The notes under the pieces were generated by a model. That model ran no database searches, was not told where the DNA came from, and worked only from the letters and a program-made list of their open reading frames with translations. A program made the position numbers and the translations under genes. A stretch of 64,000 nt of DNA, taken from positions 1-64,000 of the forward strand of contig CAXGPR010000001.1 of the NCBI GenBank assembly GCA_964011675.1, given 5' to 3'. This DNA is from GCA-2693325 sp964011675 (GTDB lineage: Bacteria; Latescibacterota; UBA2968; UBA8231). Shown piece by piece: positions 52,438-61,540 of this stretch (position 1 is the stretch's first letter; each line of letters begins with the position of its first letter).

Positions 52438-53430
52438 ATGGCACGACCCGTAACGCTATTTACAGGCCAGTGGGCCGATTTAAACATCGAAACAATGTGT
52501 CAGAAGGCCAAAGATTTTGGCTACGATGGCCTTGAATTAGCCTGCTGGGGGGATCACTTTGAAGTCGACAAAGCCAACGCCTCCTACTGCAAATCCAAAC
52601 ATCAGCTACTAAAGCAATACGACTTGCAGCTCTTTTCTATCTCTAATCATTTAGTCGGTCAAGCTGTCTGCGATAATATCGACGAACGGCATCAATCGAT
52701 TCTTCCCCCTGCCGTATGGGGAGACGGCGATCCCGAAGGGGTACGCAAACGGGCAGCTAAAGAAATGATTGCTACAGCCAAAGCCGCTAAGCGCTTAGGC
52801 GTAAACGTCGTCAACGGCTTTACGGGATCTTCTATTTGGCACTTGCTCTACTCCTTCCCACCTGTTTCGCCCGATCTGATTGACAAGGGCTACAAAGACT
52901 TCGCAAAGCGCTGGAAACCAATACTGAACCAGTTCCAAAAAATCGGTGTCAAATTTGCCCTCGAAGTTCATCCAACAGAAATCGCGTTTGATATAGCATC
53001 CGCGGAGCGCGCCATCGAAGCGCTAGATGGCCATCCCGCCTTTGGCTTCAACTACGACCCGAGTCACCTTGGCTATCAAGGTGTAGACTACGTCGAGTTT
53101 ATCTATCGCTTCAGCGATCGTATTTTTCACGTCCACATGAAAGACGTCGGCTGGTCTTCCACTCCGAAAGAAGCCGGCGTCTTTGGCGGCCACGTAGAGT
53201 TTGGCGACCGAAGGCGTTTTTGGGATTTTCGCTCTTTAGGCCGTGGCAACATAGATTTCGAAGAGATCATACGTGCACTTAACCGAATTCAATATCAAGG
53301 TCCACTTTCCGTCGAATGGGAAGACAGCGGCATGGATCGCGAACACGGCGCGACGGAAGCCGCCGCCTTCGTGAAAGAAGTCGACTTTACCCCCTCGAAC
53401 GTCGCATTTGACGCCGCATTTGAAAAGTAA
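52438..53430 (+). CDS. Sugar phosphate isomerase/epimerase-like TIM-barrel protein
   Basis: A 330-residue xylose-isomerase-like barrel. Metal-site segments are recognisable: FALEVHPTEIAFD (Glu), FGFNYDPSHLGYQGVDY (Asp, His), HVHMKDVGWS (His, Asp) and GPLSVEWEDSGMDR (Glu). They match the sugar phosphate isomerase/epimerase group seen beside Gfo/Idh genes; a Gfo/Idh gene lies at 56709. The substrate is unknown. GAGGAG precedes the ATG. It overlaps the start of the next gene by 23 bases. Confidence 0.88.
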   Translation: MARPVTLFTGQWADLNIETMCQKAKDFGYDGLELACWGDHFEVDKANASYCKSKHQLLKQYDLQLFSISNHLVGQAVCDNIDERHQSILPPAVWGDGDPEGVRKRAAKEMIATAKAAKRLGVNVVNGFTGSSIWHLLYSFPPVSPDLIDKGYKDFAKRWKPILNQFQKIGVKFALEVHPTEIAFDIASAERAIEALDGHPAFGFNYDPSHLGYQGVDYVEFIYRFSDRIFHVHMKDVGWSSTPKEAGVFGGHVEFGDRRRFWDFRSLGRGNIDFEEIIRALNRIQYQGPLSVEWEDSGMDREHGATEAAAFVKEVDFTPSNVAFDAAFEK

Positions 53431-54076
53431 GCCCAACAGTAGGAAGGGTGGCCTCTGGACGAAATGTCAGAGGTCGCTCTTCTGGGGCGGCGTTCTGTGC
53501 GCGCTCCTCACCCTCTCATCTACACCCGTTTGCGGTCAGATACTCCCTTCTGGCGAGATCGAACCTACTCACCTGCGCTTAGCCGAAAAGAAACTGGCAG
53601 GCTTATTGGCCCAGTCGGACGAAGAAGCCTTTCTACAGGTATTTGTCGAAGCTTCGATTGAGCGGGATGAACTAATAGATTCCGCAGCGGTATACGACGT
53701 CATCGTACACTACGACCCAAGACGCTATACCAATCCGCGCGTAGGATCCTATCCCCTCCGGTTTGAAGAACAGCTCATCCTGTGGGGAAAACGGATTGCC
53801 ACCTACACAAAAAGCACGGAGTGGACGAGCGGGCGGTTCTACCTACGCGACCTATCGACGGGACGCGCAGCATGGATATTCACCGCAGACGCCCGCAGGC
53901 TAAACTCCCCGTCTAAAGAGCAACTTTCGGCCTCTTATACGGACATACAAACGACTGGCGAGTGGCTCCGATCATTTAAAGAAGAAAGTCGCGAAGCCGT
54001 AGGCCTGCGTTTACAAAAAGAGGCACTGGAACGCGCCCGATCCCTGACGAAGGACATAAACCGTGAACTACCTTAG
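53408..54076 (+). CDS. Exported protein of unknown function
   Basis: A ~222-residue protein. A basic N-terminus is followed by a hydrophobic signal (LFWGGVLCALLTLSSTPVCG). The mature part (about 45-222) has LVHYDPRRY-like and FEEQLILWGKRIATY segments but no motif I recognise. No ATG is in frame at the 5' end. TTG 53408 or TTG 53420 are the options, without a clear ribosome site. It overlaps the upstream barrel gene and, by 14 bases, the substrate-binding protein gene, so it belongs to the transporter operon. Confidence 0.6.
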   Translation: MTPHLKSKPNSRKGGLWTKCQRSLFWGGVLCALLTLSSTPVCGQILPSGEIEPTHLRLAEKKLAGLLAQSDEEAFLQVFVEASIERDELIDSAAVYDVIVHYDPRRYTNPRVGSYPLRFEEQLILWGKRIATYTKSTEWTSGRFYLRDLSTGRAAWIFTADARRLNSPSKEQLSASYTDIQTTGEWLRSFKEESREAVGLRLQKEALERARSLTKDINRELP

Positions 54077-55622
54077 ATTGGCACTTGCTGTATTCCTCTT
54101 TGCCTGTGGCACCTCGCAGACCGTCAACGACACGCTCGTATTTGTACGCGGATCTGACTCGGTCGGCTTAGATCCGGCGTTAGAAACGGATGGCGAATCG
54201 TTTAAAGTATGTGACAATATATACGAAACGCTCGTCACTTACGACGAAGAGACAACGGAAGTGATACCTCAACTGGCCTATGCGTGGGATATCTCCGATG
54301 ATATGTTGACCTGGACGTTCCACCTGCGCACCGACGTACAATTCCACGACGGCACTACGTTTAATGCCCAAGCCATGCTATTCTCCCTGGGGCGTCAGTT
54401 TTTTAAAGACCATCCGCATCACGACATTCCCGGCGCGTACAGGTATTGGAAAGATATGGACATGGATAACATTGTCTCGGGTATGTCCGTCCCCAATGAC
54501 TCGACCTTTGTATTTCAATTAAAACGTGCTAATGCCCCTTTTCTATCTAATTTGGCTATGAACTTCTGTGCGGCTGTTAGCCCTGCTGCCGTAGAAAAAT
54601 ACGGCAGCGATTTTTTTAAGCATCCCGTTGGAACGGGACCATTCCGCTTTGTCGAATGGCGTAAGGACGAGCGCATTGTGTTAGACCGCAACGAGAATTA
54701 CTGGAGTAAACCGGCACCGTTAAAGCGCCTCATCTTTAAACCTATTCAAGAGGCATCGGTGCGCTTTCTCGAACTGAAGCAGGGCACGGCTCAGGGCATG
54801 GATAACATCAACCCCGAGTATATCGAGCAAATCCGCAACAACCCCGACCTTCAGCTCTTAACCCAACCGGGGATGAACGTGGGCTACCTAGCCATGAATA
54901 TGGATAAGCCCCCCTTTAACAAAGTCCTCGTCCGTCACGCACTCAACCACGCGATTAACAAACAAGCCTTGGTAGATAACTTTTACCAAGGCTTAGCGCT
55001 GAAGGCCAAAAACCCAATCCCTCCTACGGTATGGAGCTATAATGACCAAGTGCAAGGGTATGAATATGACCCTCAGCGCGCTCGGGAACTGCTAACTGAA
55101 GCCGGCCTGAGCGATGGGTTCGAAACCGAGTTATGGGCAATGCCCGTCCCCCGGCCCTACATGCCGCAGCCCGATAAAATTGCGCAGGCAATACAAGCCG
55201 ACCTAGAAAAGATCGGGGTCCGGTCAAAAATCGTGCAATGGGAATGGGGAACATATTTAGATAAGGTTTCGCAAGGTGAGCACACCATGGCCCTGCTTGG
55301 ATGGACAGGCGACAACGGCGACCCGGACAATTTTCTCTATGTATTACTCGACAAGACCGCAGCGAAAAAACCGGCAGGTAACATTGCATTTTACCAAAGT
55401 GACGAGTTGCACGACGTGCTAGTGCGCGCGCGCGCAAGCGCGATGCGCGACGAGCGAGACGCTCTTTATAGACGGGCCCAGGAGATCATCTTTCACGACG
55501 CGCCTTGGGTACCGCTAGTTCACGCCACACAGACTGCGGCATTTCGCCACAACGTAAAGGGGTTTAAGCTACATCCCACCGGCAATAAGTGGTTTCGCAA
55601 CGTGCGCATTAACACGCCCTAA
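54063..55622 (+). CDS. Peptide/dipeptide-type ABC transporter substrate-binding lipoprotein
   Basis: A 519-residue family 5 solute-binding protein. The N-terminus has a lipobox, LFACGTS, so it is a lipoprotein. The family segments are DNIYETLVTYDEETTEVIPQLA, WTFHLRTDVQFHDGTTFNA, VGTGPFRFVEWRKDERIVL and GWTGDNGDPDNFL. It binds peptides or similar solutes for the permease coded next. The start is GTG 54063, overlapping the upstream gene. The permease gene begins 3 bases after the stop. Confidence 0.9.
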   Translation: MNYLRLALAVFLFACGTSQTVNDTLVFVRGSDSVGLDPALETDGESFKVCDNIYETLVTYDEETTEVIPQLAYAWDISDDMLTWTFHLRTDVQFHDGTTFNAQAMLFSLGRQFFKDHPHHDIPGAYRYWKDMDMDNIVSGMSVPNDSTFVFQLKRANAPFLSNLAMNFCAAVSPAAVEKYGSDFFKHPVGTGPFRFVEWRKDERIVLDRNENYWSKPAPLKRLIFKPIQEASVRFLELKQGTAQGMDNINPEYIEQIRNNPDLQLLTQPGMNVGYLAMNMDKPPFNKVLVRHALNHAINKQALVDNFYQGLALKAKNPIPPTVWSYNDQVQGYEYDPQRARELLTEAGLSDGFETELWAMPVPRPYMPQPDKIAQAIQADLEKIGVRSKIVQWEWGTYLDKVSQGEHTMALLGWTGDNGDPDNFLYVLLDKTAAKKPAGNIAFYQSDELHDVLVRARASAMRDERDALYRRAQEIIFHDAPWVPLVHATQTAAFRHNVKGFKLHPTGNKWFRNVRINTP

Positions 55623-55625
55623 GTC

Positions 55626-56642
55626 ATGCATCTGTACATCCTGAAGCGCATTGTCCTACTCTTTCCAACACTGCTGGGCATATCGCTACTCGTTTTCCTC
55701 ATGCTATACTTTGTCCCAGGCGACCCGGCTCAGATTATGCTCGGCGAGCGTGCCAATGCCGAAACGCTGGCCGAACTTAGGGCAGAAATGGGCCTAGACA
55801 AGCCGTTTCACATACAGTTCTACCGCTTTTTTTCCGGCCTTATTTCGGGCGATTTAGGTCGATCCATAAGGACACACGAAAAGATTACCGTAGAAATATT
55901 TCAGCGTTTCCCCGCTACATTTGAACTCACGTTCTTCAGCATGTTTATCGCTACCTTCGTAGGAATTAGCACGGGGATCTTGGCCGCAGTGCGCCGTGGA
56001 AAATTTGTTGATTTACTCAGCATGATCGGCGCTACAGCGGGTATATCCATGCCTATTTTCTGGTTGGCCCTGTTGCTCGTCCTGATGTTTTCAGTCTACC
56101 TCCCGATTTTTCCCGTATCGGGTCGGATGGGCACTCATATCTACTTAGAACCCGTAACCTACTTTTACACCCTAGACGCCGCACTCGCAAGTGATTGGGC
56201 TGCTCTTTCTAATGTCCTATGGCATTTGACCCTGCCGGCAATTGCCCTAGGCACGATTCCCATGGCGGTTATCGCACGCATGACAAGAGCAAGCCTCTTA
56301 GAAGTGTTGGGTGAAGACTACGTGCGCACGGCCTGGGCCAAGGGATTAGCTCGCCGCTGGGTGATTCTGCGCCACGCCGTCCGCAACGCCTTCATTCCCA
56401 CGCTGACAGTGATTGCCCTCGAGTTCGGCTATTTGCTGGGCGGAGCCGTCATAACTGAGACAATATTTGCCTGGCCTGGAGTTGGACGCTGGCTTTTTCT
56501 CGCCGTACAAGCACGCGATTTCCGAGCTGTCCAAGGAGGCGTACTGCTAATAGCGACGATCTTCGTACTCGTCAACCTACTGGCTGATATTCTCTACGCC
56601 TGGCTCGATCCACGCATTCGCTACGAAAAGCAGACGGGATAA
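55626..56642 (+). CDS. ABC transporter permease, DppB/OppB type
   Basis: A 338-residue inner-membrane permease. The N-terminal helix and LLGISLLVFLMLYFVPGDPA are typical, and the ATPase-contact EAA loop is RASLLEVLGEDYVRTAWAKG. The partner permease of the DppC type is coded on the other strand at 60614. No ATPase gene is in the window. A terminator read on minus starts at the stop codon region, and nothing on plus follows until beyond the window. Confidence 0.92.
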   Translation: MHLYILKRIVLLFPTLLGISLLVFLMLYFVPGDPAQIMLGERANAETLAELRAEMGLDKPFHIQFYRFFSGLISGDLGRSIRTHEKITVEIFQRFPATFELTFFSMFIATFVGISTGILAAVRRGKFVDLLSMIGATAGISMPIFWLALLLVLMFSVYLPIFPVSGRMGTHIYLEPVTYFYTLDAALASDWAALSNVLWHLTLPAIALGTIPMAVIARMTRASLLEVLGEDYVRTAWAKGLARRWVILRHAVRNAFIPTLTVIALEFGYLLGGAVITETIFAWPGVGRWLFLAVQARDFRAVQGGVLLIATIFVLVNLLADILYAWLDPRIRYEKQTG

Positions 56643-56676
56643 AAAAGCGGTTCGATGCACTCAACTGCATCGAACC
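56641..56676 (-). terminator. Terminator of the Gfo/Idh gene
   Basis: GGTTCGATGCA and TGCATCGAACC pair perfectly over 11 bases with a six-base loop (56649-56676). On minus a CGC and a run of six T follow. On plus the hairpin lies just after the DppB stop and may also act there, but no U-tract is present on that side. Confidence 0.75.
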
Positions 56677-56708
56677 ACCACTCACCCTGTAAACTATTAA
56701 AATTCGCC

Positions 56709-57839
56709 TCAGAGTCGAGTCCAAGCGCCCTTCTTTTTCGAGCTTTCAACGGCAGCTTTAACAAACTTCATTCCAGCTACGCCCTCGTCAACTCCGGGGT
56801 GGTCAAAAGCTTCTGGAACGCCCTTTTCGCCATTTCTCTTGCGAATCAGTCGCTCCATCGTCGTGTGCAAATTTGCCAACGCCTCAAAAAAGTCTTCGTG
56901 GTGCCCTGCGGGAACGCGCAGATATGAACCAACTGAATCCGGCTCAACGCCCGTGCCAATCCAATAGGTTTCATCATGCTCTCCGCGACGAACTAGCAGT
57001 TTTTCAGCCGACTCTTGGTGCCACTCTAGTGAGCCCTTAGTGCCGTAGACGCGAAAACCGTTATCGTTTTTGTAGCCGATTGCAATTTGCGTAGCCGTAA
57101 TAATCGCCGTCGCTCCATTCTCCAACTCGCCGATTACGTTAAAATCGTCGTCGAGCACGCGCCCCTCCACAAAGGTATTGAGCCGAGCTGAAACCTTCTT
57201 AACGGCTAAACCACTTACCCAAGTAGCAGCGACAAAGGCGTGGGTGCCGATGTCTCCCCCGCAGTTGGAGATACCAGTGCGCTTGGGATCGGTTCGCCAA
57301 GCAGCTTGCTGCTGTCCGCTCTTTTCAAGGTCCGTTGCCAACCAGCCTTGGTTATACCAAGATTCGACCTTCCGTACTTCACCAACATCACCGTTTCTCA
57401 CCATTTCTTTGGCCATCATCATCATTGGATGTCCAGTGTAAGTATGCGCAAGCACAAAAGGCACTTTTTTGCGTTTTGCTATCCGCGCGAGATCCTGTGC
57501 TTCGGGAACGGTCATGGTCATCGGCTTTTCACACAGCACGGGAATACCCGCCTGCAGGCACGCTTTAGAAGGCTCATAGTGCGCAAAATTAGGCGTTACG
57601 ATGGTTACGTAATCGATCGCGATATCGCCGCTTTGCACGGCGGCAATCATATCCTGATAGCTTCCATAACCCTGAATACCGTAGTCTTTAGCTGCGCGCA
57701 GGGCTGCTTTGGGATCGGAACGCAACGCACCGGCTACCAGTTCACGACTGGCATCAATTGAGATAGCACGCGTGTGCACCATGCCAAAGAAATTACCTGT
57801 ACCGCCGCCGCCTATTATTCCAACTCTCAGTTTGGCCAT
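56709..57839 (-). CDS. Gfo/Idh/MocA family oxidoreductase
   Basis: A 376-residue NAD(P)-dependent dehydrogenase. The Rossmann start is LRVGIIGGGGTGNFFGMVH, the E-K-P motif is in LCEKPMTMTV (about residue 105), and the substrate-side GGDIGTHAFVAATWVSG carries Asp and His. It fits sugar or inositol oxidoreductases and would suit the TIM-barrel gene at 52438. AGGAGATAG precedes the ATG. It is the last gene of the minus-strand block 56709-61450 and ends at a strong terminator. Confidence 0.92.
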   Translation of the reverse strand: MAKLRVGIIGGGGTGNFFGMVHTRAISIDASRELVAGALRSDPKAALRAAKDYGIQGYGSYQDMIAAVQSGDIAIDYVTIVTPNFAHYEPSKACLQAGIPVLCEKPMTMTVPEAQDLARIAKRKKVPFVLAHTYTGHPMMMMAKEMVRNGDVGEVRKVESWYNQGWLATDLEKSGQQQAAWRTDPKRTGISNCGGDIGTHAFVAATWVSGLAVKKVSARLNTFVEGRVLDDDFNVIGELENGATAIITATQIAIGYKNDNGFRVYGTKGSLEWHQESAEKLLVRRGEHDETYWIGTGVEPDSVGSYLRVPAGHHEDFFEALANLHTTMERLIRKRNGEKGVPEAFDHPGVDEGVAGMKFVKAAVESSKKKGAWTRL

Positions 57840-57930
57840 TTTTATCTATCTCCTAGTAGTAGATGTTTCCAGATCAGATGTTAATGGGTACGTATAAGCA
57901 CACCGCATGTCAATCAAATAGACGGGACCG

Positions 57931-58710
57931 TTAATAATCAACTCGAAGGAGTTGGTCCTCTGGTATCCCAGAATTGAATTGAACCAGATTCAAAACCCGT
58001 TTTAGATCATAACTCAGGTAGGAAAGCATAATGCGAACGTCTCCCTGTGCGATCTCGACGCGCTGGGGGAAAAAGAGCGGTCCAACGAGTGCGTACTTGG
58101 ACATCGTACGCGTGACAGGTGGCCTATCTGCAGCATAGTGAATCTCTTCGCGCAGGAATAGCCCCCTGTAAAGATCTAACCATAGGCGACGGCGCGCGGG
58201 CCCTTCTATTACGGTGCCAACGGCGCGATCTGCTCGCTCATAATAAACCTGCAGCGCGTGATCCGTTGACACCGGTTTAACCCAACCCAATAGAGCGCGT
58301 GCCAGCGGATATTGTCCAAAGTCCACTCCGGTTAATTGACGGAGCAGGGCCCCACGTGCCGCCCCCTTCCACGCCCCCCCAATCGCGGGTCCCCAAACAG
58401 TCAGACTATCTCCCCGCTGAACAGCAGTAAAGACGTGGCTATAAAACGGCCCCCGCACATCGATTCGAAAAAGATCGTCTCCCCGCACTTGGATAAGAGC
58501 CGTAGCACGTTCTCGCATTCCATTTTGCTCAAACTCAACGCTAGCTTCGGCCGTTAGATTGTCGAGAGCTGCCCACTCGCGTTCGAGCAGTGGCCAGAGA
58601 GACGCTATACCATCGTTCGTATCCCAAGCTCGCCGTGCAGCTAGCGGTGGAGCACAGGCTGACACTAGAAGGACAATAGCACTCAACCATAGGAGATATC
58701 GGAACGTCAT
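57931..58710 (-). CDS. Lipoprotein with DUF4292/LolB-like domain
   Basis: A 259-residue lipoprotein (LLVSAC lipobox). The mature part has long beta strands typical of LolB/DUF4292 outer-membrane lipoproteins: LTAEASVEFEQNG, RERATALIQVRGDDLFRIDVRGPF and LTVWGPAIGG. Such proteins bind or carry acylated molecules. Its ATG directly follows the TPR gene's stop codon (TAAATG), so both are translated together, and the pair may act at the outer membrane. Confidence 0.72.
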   Translation of the reverse strand: MTFRYLLWLSAIVLLVSACAPPLAARRAWDTNDGIASLWPLLEREWAALDNLTAEASVEFEQNGMRERATALIQVRGDDLFRIDVRGPFYSHVFTAVQRGDSLTVWGPAIGGAWKGAARGALLRQLTGVDFGQYPLARALLGWVKPVSTDHALQVYYERADRAVGTVIEGPARRRLWLDLYRGLFLREEIHYAADRPPVTRTMSKYALVGPLFFPQRVEIAQGDVRIMLSYLSYDLKRVLNLVQFNSGIPEDQLLRVDY

Positions 58711-60603
58711 TTATCGTTGTAGTTTCTCGATTAGCTGTGCGTTTGCAGGATCGAACTCCAACGCTCGTTCCCAATGACCTCTTGCATCTGACCTGCGACC
58801 CTGTGCTTGAGCAATATCACCCGCATGATCGTAAATAATGGCTAGCGATTCACCGTCTTCCTCTTCATCAAGCCACTCCATAGCCCGTTCCAAATAGCGT
58901 TCGGCTTCGATTAAATCACCCAGCTGGAAGTAGGCCCATCCCAAGCTGTCGAGGAAAGCGCTGTTGTTGGGATCTATTGCGATGGCACGCAACAGTAGTT
59001 CAACGGCTTCTCCTAAATTGATCCCCTTTTCCGCATACATATATCCTAGATAATTGAGTGCGAACGCATCCTCTGGATTGGCTTCTATAATTTTACTAAA
59101 CGTCCTTACCGCCGAGGTGAAATAGTCGTCCTTTCCGAGTTCACGCGACGCCCGTTCGTAGCAAGATCCCAAGTAAAACAACACGTTGTAATCATCGGGT
59201 AGCAGAGGCACCGCTGTGTTCAACTTAGCTATCGCATCCTCCCAAAGCGCCACCTGCTGCAGCGCAATCCCCCAGTGGAGCCAGACCTGACCATGCTCCG
59301 CATCCAATGCACTCGCCGCCTCGTAGCGCGACAGCGCTTCCTTCCATTGCGAGAGGCGACCTAAACAGATACCCCAGCGCAGATGCAGGTCCGCATTGGG
59401 TCCGAGAACCTGCAGTGCTCGCTGGTAGTGTTCAATTGCTCCACCCCACTGATCTAAATCTTCCATGAGCAAACCCCAGTAGAGATACAGCTGAACACTA
59501 TCGGGAATCTGCTCAACGCCTCGTTCATACACTTCTGCAGCGCGATCAAAACGCCCACCACGCTCGAGGGCCGTTGCCCAAAATAAATAGATTTCACTGC
59601 TGTCCGGCATTACTTCAACGGCCTGCTGCATCACCGAATGAAGCTGTTCGTAGTCTTCCAGAAATAAGTAGTATCGCCCAAGATCCAACCAGCCCTCTAC
59701 GCTATCGGGCTGCATATTGACCACCCGCTTAAACAGCAAAGCTGCCAAGTCTAACTTACCTGCATCCGAAAGGACCACGCCAAGCCGGTAGAGAACGCCG
59801 GGCGTCTCTTCTCGTATTATTTCTTCCAAGTCGGGTTCGGCAACTATGAGACGCGCCAAATAATAGAGGGGAAGTGCGCTCTCAGGCAGTTGACGCGCAG
59901 CGTTCCGATAGATCTGCATCGCCTGCTGACGGTCTCCCTGGGACAGCTTCAGGTCCGCCCAACCGAGCCAGGCGTCTTCCATCATAGGATTTCTGCTTAA
60001 CACGCTGGCATAAATCGCTTCGGCGCGCTCGCGCTGTCCTACGCGCGTGAATACGGAAGCGATATCCACCTTGATCTCTAGCGGCGTATCGGCATCTTTC
60101 AGCAACAATTCAAACAGCTTGTCAATTCGCTCGTCTTGTCCCGTCTGCAGATATAGATAAGCCAGATGGCGGTAGAGAGGCCAACTCGTCTTTTCATAGG
60201 TGAGGAGGATTTCAATCTGGGCCACGGCCTCTTCATGGGCGCCCTCTCGCTCTAAGATCTGCACGAGGAAACGCCGTAACTTCACGTCTGAAGGGTTAAG
60301 CTCAAGACCTACAGACGCGAAATATGCGGCCATTTTCAGATCGTCAATACGCTTGTAGTTATATGCGAGCTGGGCAAGAATTGTAGCAGAATTCGGATCG
60401 AGATCTGCAGCGTTGCGCAAGGCAACAATAGCCGCCATAAAGTTTCCCTGCGACTCAAAGACCTTGGCGCGGATAAAATACCGCATAGCTTCGCGCTGCT
60501 CTTCTTTTCCCACGCTCTTTCCCGTGGGCCGTAGCGTTGCACACCCAGCTAGACACAGGGCGAGCAGCAAGCACCCCAATATCTTAGCGCTCATTCTGTT
60601 CAT
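58711..60603 (-). CDS. TPR-repeat lipoprotein
   Basis: A 630-residue lipoprotein with a signal and lipobox LCLAGC. The rest is built of about 14-16 tetratricopeptide repeats (YFIRAKVFESQGNFMAAI, LGRYYLFLEDYEQ, YEAASALDAEHGQVWLHWG and so on). It probably acts as a scaffold at the inner face of the outer membrane. The start is taken at 60603, with ATG 60594 as alternative; upstream codons belong to the end of the permease gene. It lies 11 bases downstream of that permease gene. Confidence 0.85.
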   Translation of the reverse strand: MNRMSAKILGCLLLALCLAGCATLRPTGKSVGKEEQREAMRYFIRAKVFESQGNFMAAIVALRNAADLDPNSATILAQLAYNYKRIDDLKMAAYFASVGLELNPSDVKLRRFLVQILEREGAHEEAVAQIEILLTYEKTSWPLYRHLAYLYLQTGQDERIDKLFELLLKDADTPLEIKVDIASVFTRVGQRERAEAIYASVLSRNPMMEDAWLGWADLKLSQGDRQQAMQIYRNAARQLPESALPLYYLARLIVAEPDLEEIIREETPGVLYRLGVVLSDAGKLDLAALLFKRVVNMQPDSVEGWLDLGRYYLFLEDYEQLHSVMQQAVEVMPDSSEIYLFWATALERGGRFDRAAEVYERGVEQIPDSVQLYLYWGLLMEDLDQWGGAIEHYQRALQVLGPNADLHLRWGICLGRLSQWKEALSRYEAASALDAEHGQVWLHWGIALQQVALWEDAIAKLNTAVPLLPDDYNVLFYLGSCYERASRELGKDDYFTSAVRTFSKIIEANPEDAFALNYLGYMYAEKGINLGEAVELLLRAIAIDPNNSAFLDSLGWAYFQLGDLIEAERYLERAMEWLDEEEDGESLAIIYDHAGDIAQAQGRRSDARGHWERALEFDPANAQLIEKLQR

Positions 60604-60613
60604 TGAATCACAC

Positions 60614-61450
60614 TTAATCGCGTACAGTTTTCGGGTCAAGAGCGTCCCGAAGACCGTCGCCAAATAGGTTAATTGCGAGCACGACAATAAAAATAGCCAA
60701 CCCAGGGAAAGTCATAACCCACGGGGCCTCAAACAAGAGCTCCCGCCCACCCGCAAGCATCGCCCCCCATTCCGGCATGGGAGGCTGTGCGCCTAAACCG
60801 AGAAAACTCAAACCCGCAGCGTCGAGGATCGCCGCACCTAACCCTAGCGTGGTCTGCACAATAATCGGCGCCGTGCAGTTGGGCAGTATGCCGAAAAAGA
60901 GAATCCGCATTGGCCCCGCACCCAGCGCACGAGCGGCTTCGATATAAGCCGTTTCGCGAACCGTAAGTACGGAAGATCGCACGAGTCGAGCAAACTGCGG
61001 AATTAACACTACGCTAACAGCCATAATGGCATTGTCTATACCTGGACCCACTACGGCCACGATCGCAATAGCCAGCAGGATACTCGGAAATGCCAATAGA
61101 AGATCCATGCAGCGCATGATCAACGTATCGACCCATCCCCCCCAGTATCCTGCCCACAGACCCAACAGCGTGCCTACCAGCAGCGCCGCAGTTATAGAGG
61201 CGGCTCCAATGCGCAGCGAGATGCGCGACCCGTAGATCATGCGACTGAAGATATCGCGCCCAAAGTCATCTGTTCCCAGTGGGTGATCCAATGAGGGAGG
61301 CTGTAAGCGCGCGTATAGATTCTGTTCCATAGGATCGTGCGGGGCCAAAACGGGTGCGCAGAGGGCAACAAACAGGAGTAAGAACAAAATACCTCCGCCA
61401 ACCATCGCCAAACGCTGTCTGCGCAACCGCCTCCAAGTCTCGTTAAACAC
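60614..61450 (-). CDS. ABC transporter permease, DppC/OppC type
   Basis: A 278-residue inner-membrane permease. The N-terminal RRQRLAMVGGGILFLLLFVALCAPVLAPHDP-like helix region, HPLGTDDFGRDIFSRMIYG and the EAA loop TAYIEAARALGAGPMRILFFGILPN are diagnostic. It should pair with the DppB-type permease at 55626, which is on the other strand 4 kb away. The start is GTG 61450. It heads the minus-strand block permease-TPR-lipoprotein-Gfo/Idh. Confidence 0.92.
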   Translation of the reverse strand: MFNETWRRLRRQRLAMVGGGILFLLLFVALCAPVLAPHDPMEQNLYARLQPPSLDHPLGTDDFGRDIFSRMIYGSRISLRIGAASITAALLVGTLLGLWAGYWGGWVDTLIMRCMDLLLAFPSILLAIAIVAVVGPGIDNAIMAVSVVLIPQFARLVRSSVLTVRETAYIEAARALGAGPMRILFFGILPNCTAPIIVQTTLGLGAAILDAAGLSFLGLGAQPPMPEWGAMLAGGRELLFEAPWVMTFPGLAIFIVVLAINLFGDGLRDALDPKTVRD

Positions 61451-61506
61451 GCCGATACACTCTTCTCTGACCGATGGGCTTTCTGTAATGGTTTAACGCT
61501 CTCACC

Positions 61507-61540
61507 AAAAAAAACCGGTTAGGGACAGGTCTCGCCCTAA
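61507..61540 (-). terminator. Probable terminator of glgB
   Basis: On minus TTAGGG (overlapping the glgB stop) pairs with CCCTAA around a ten-base loop. CCGG and eight T follow. The stem is short, so strength is uncertain. Confidence 0.5.
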
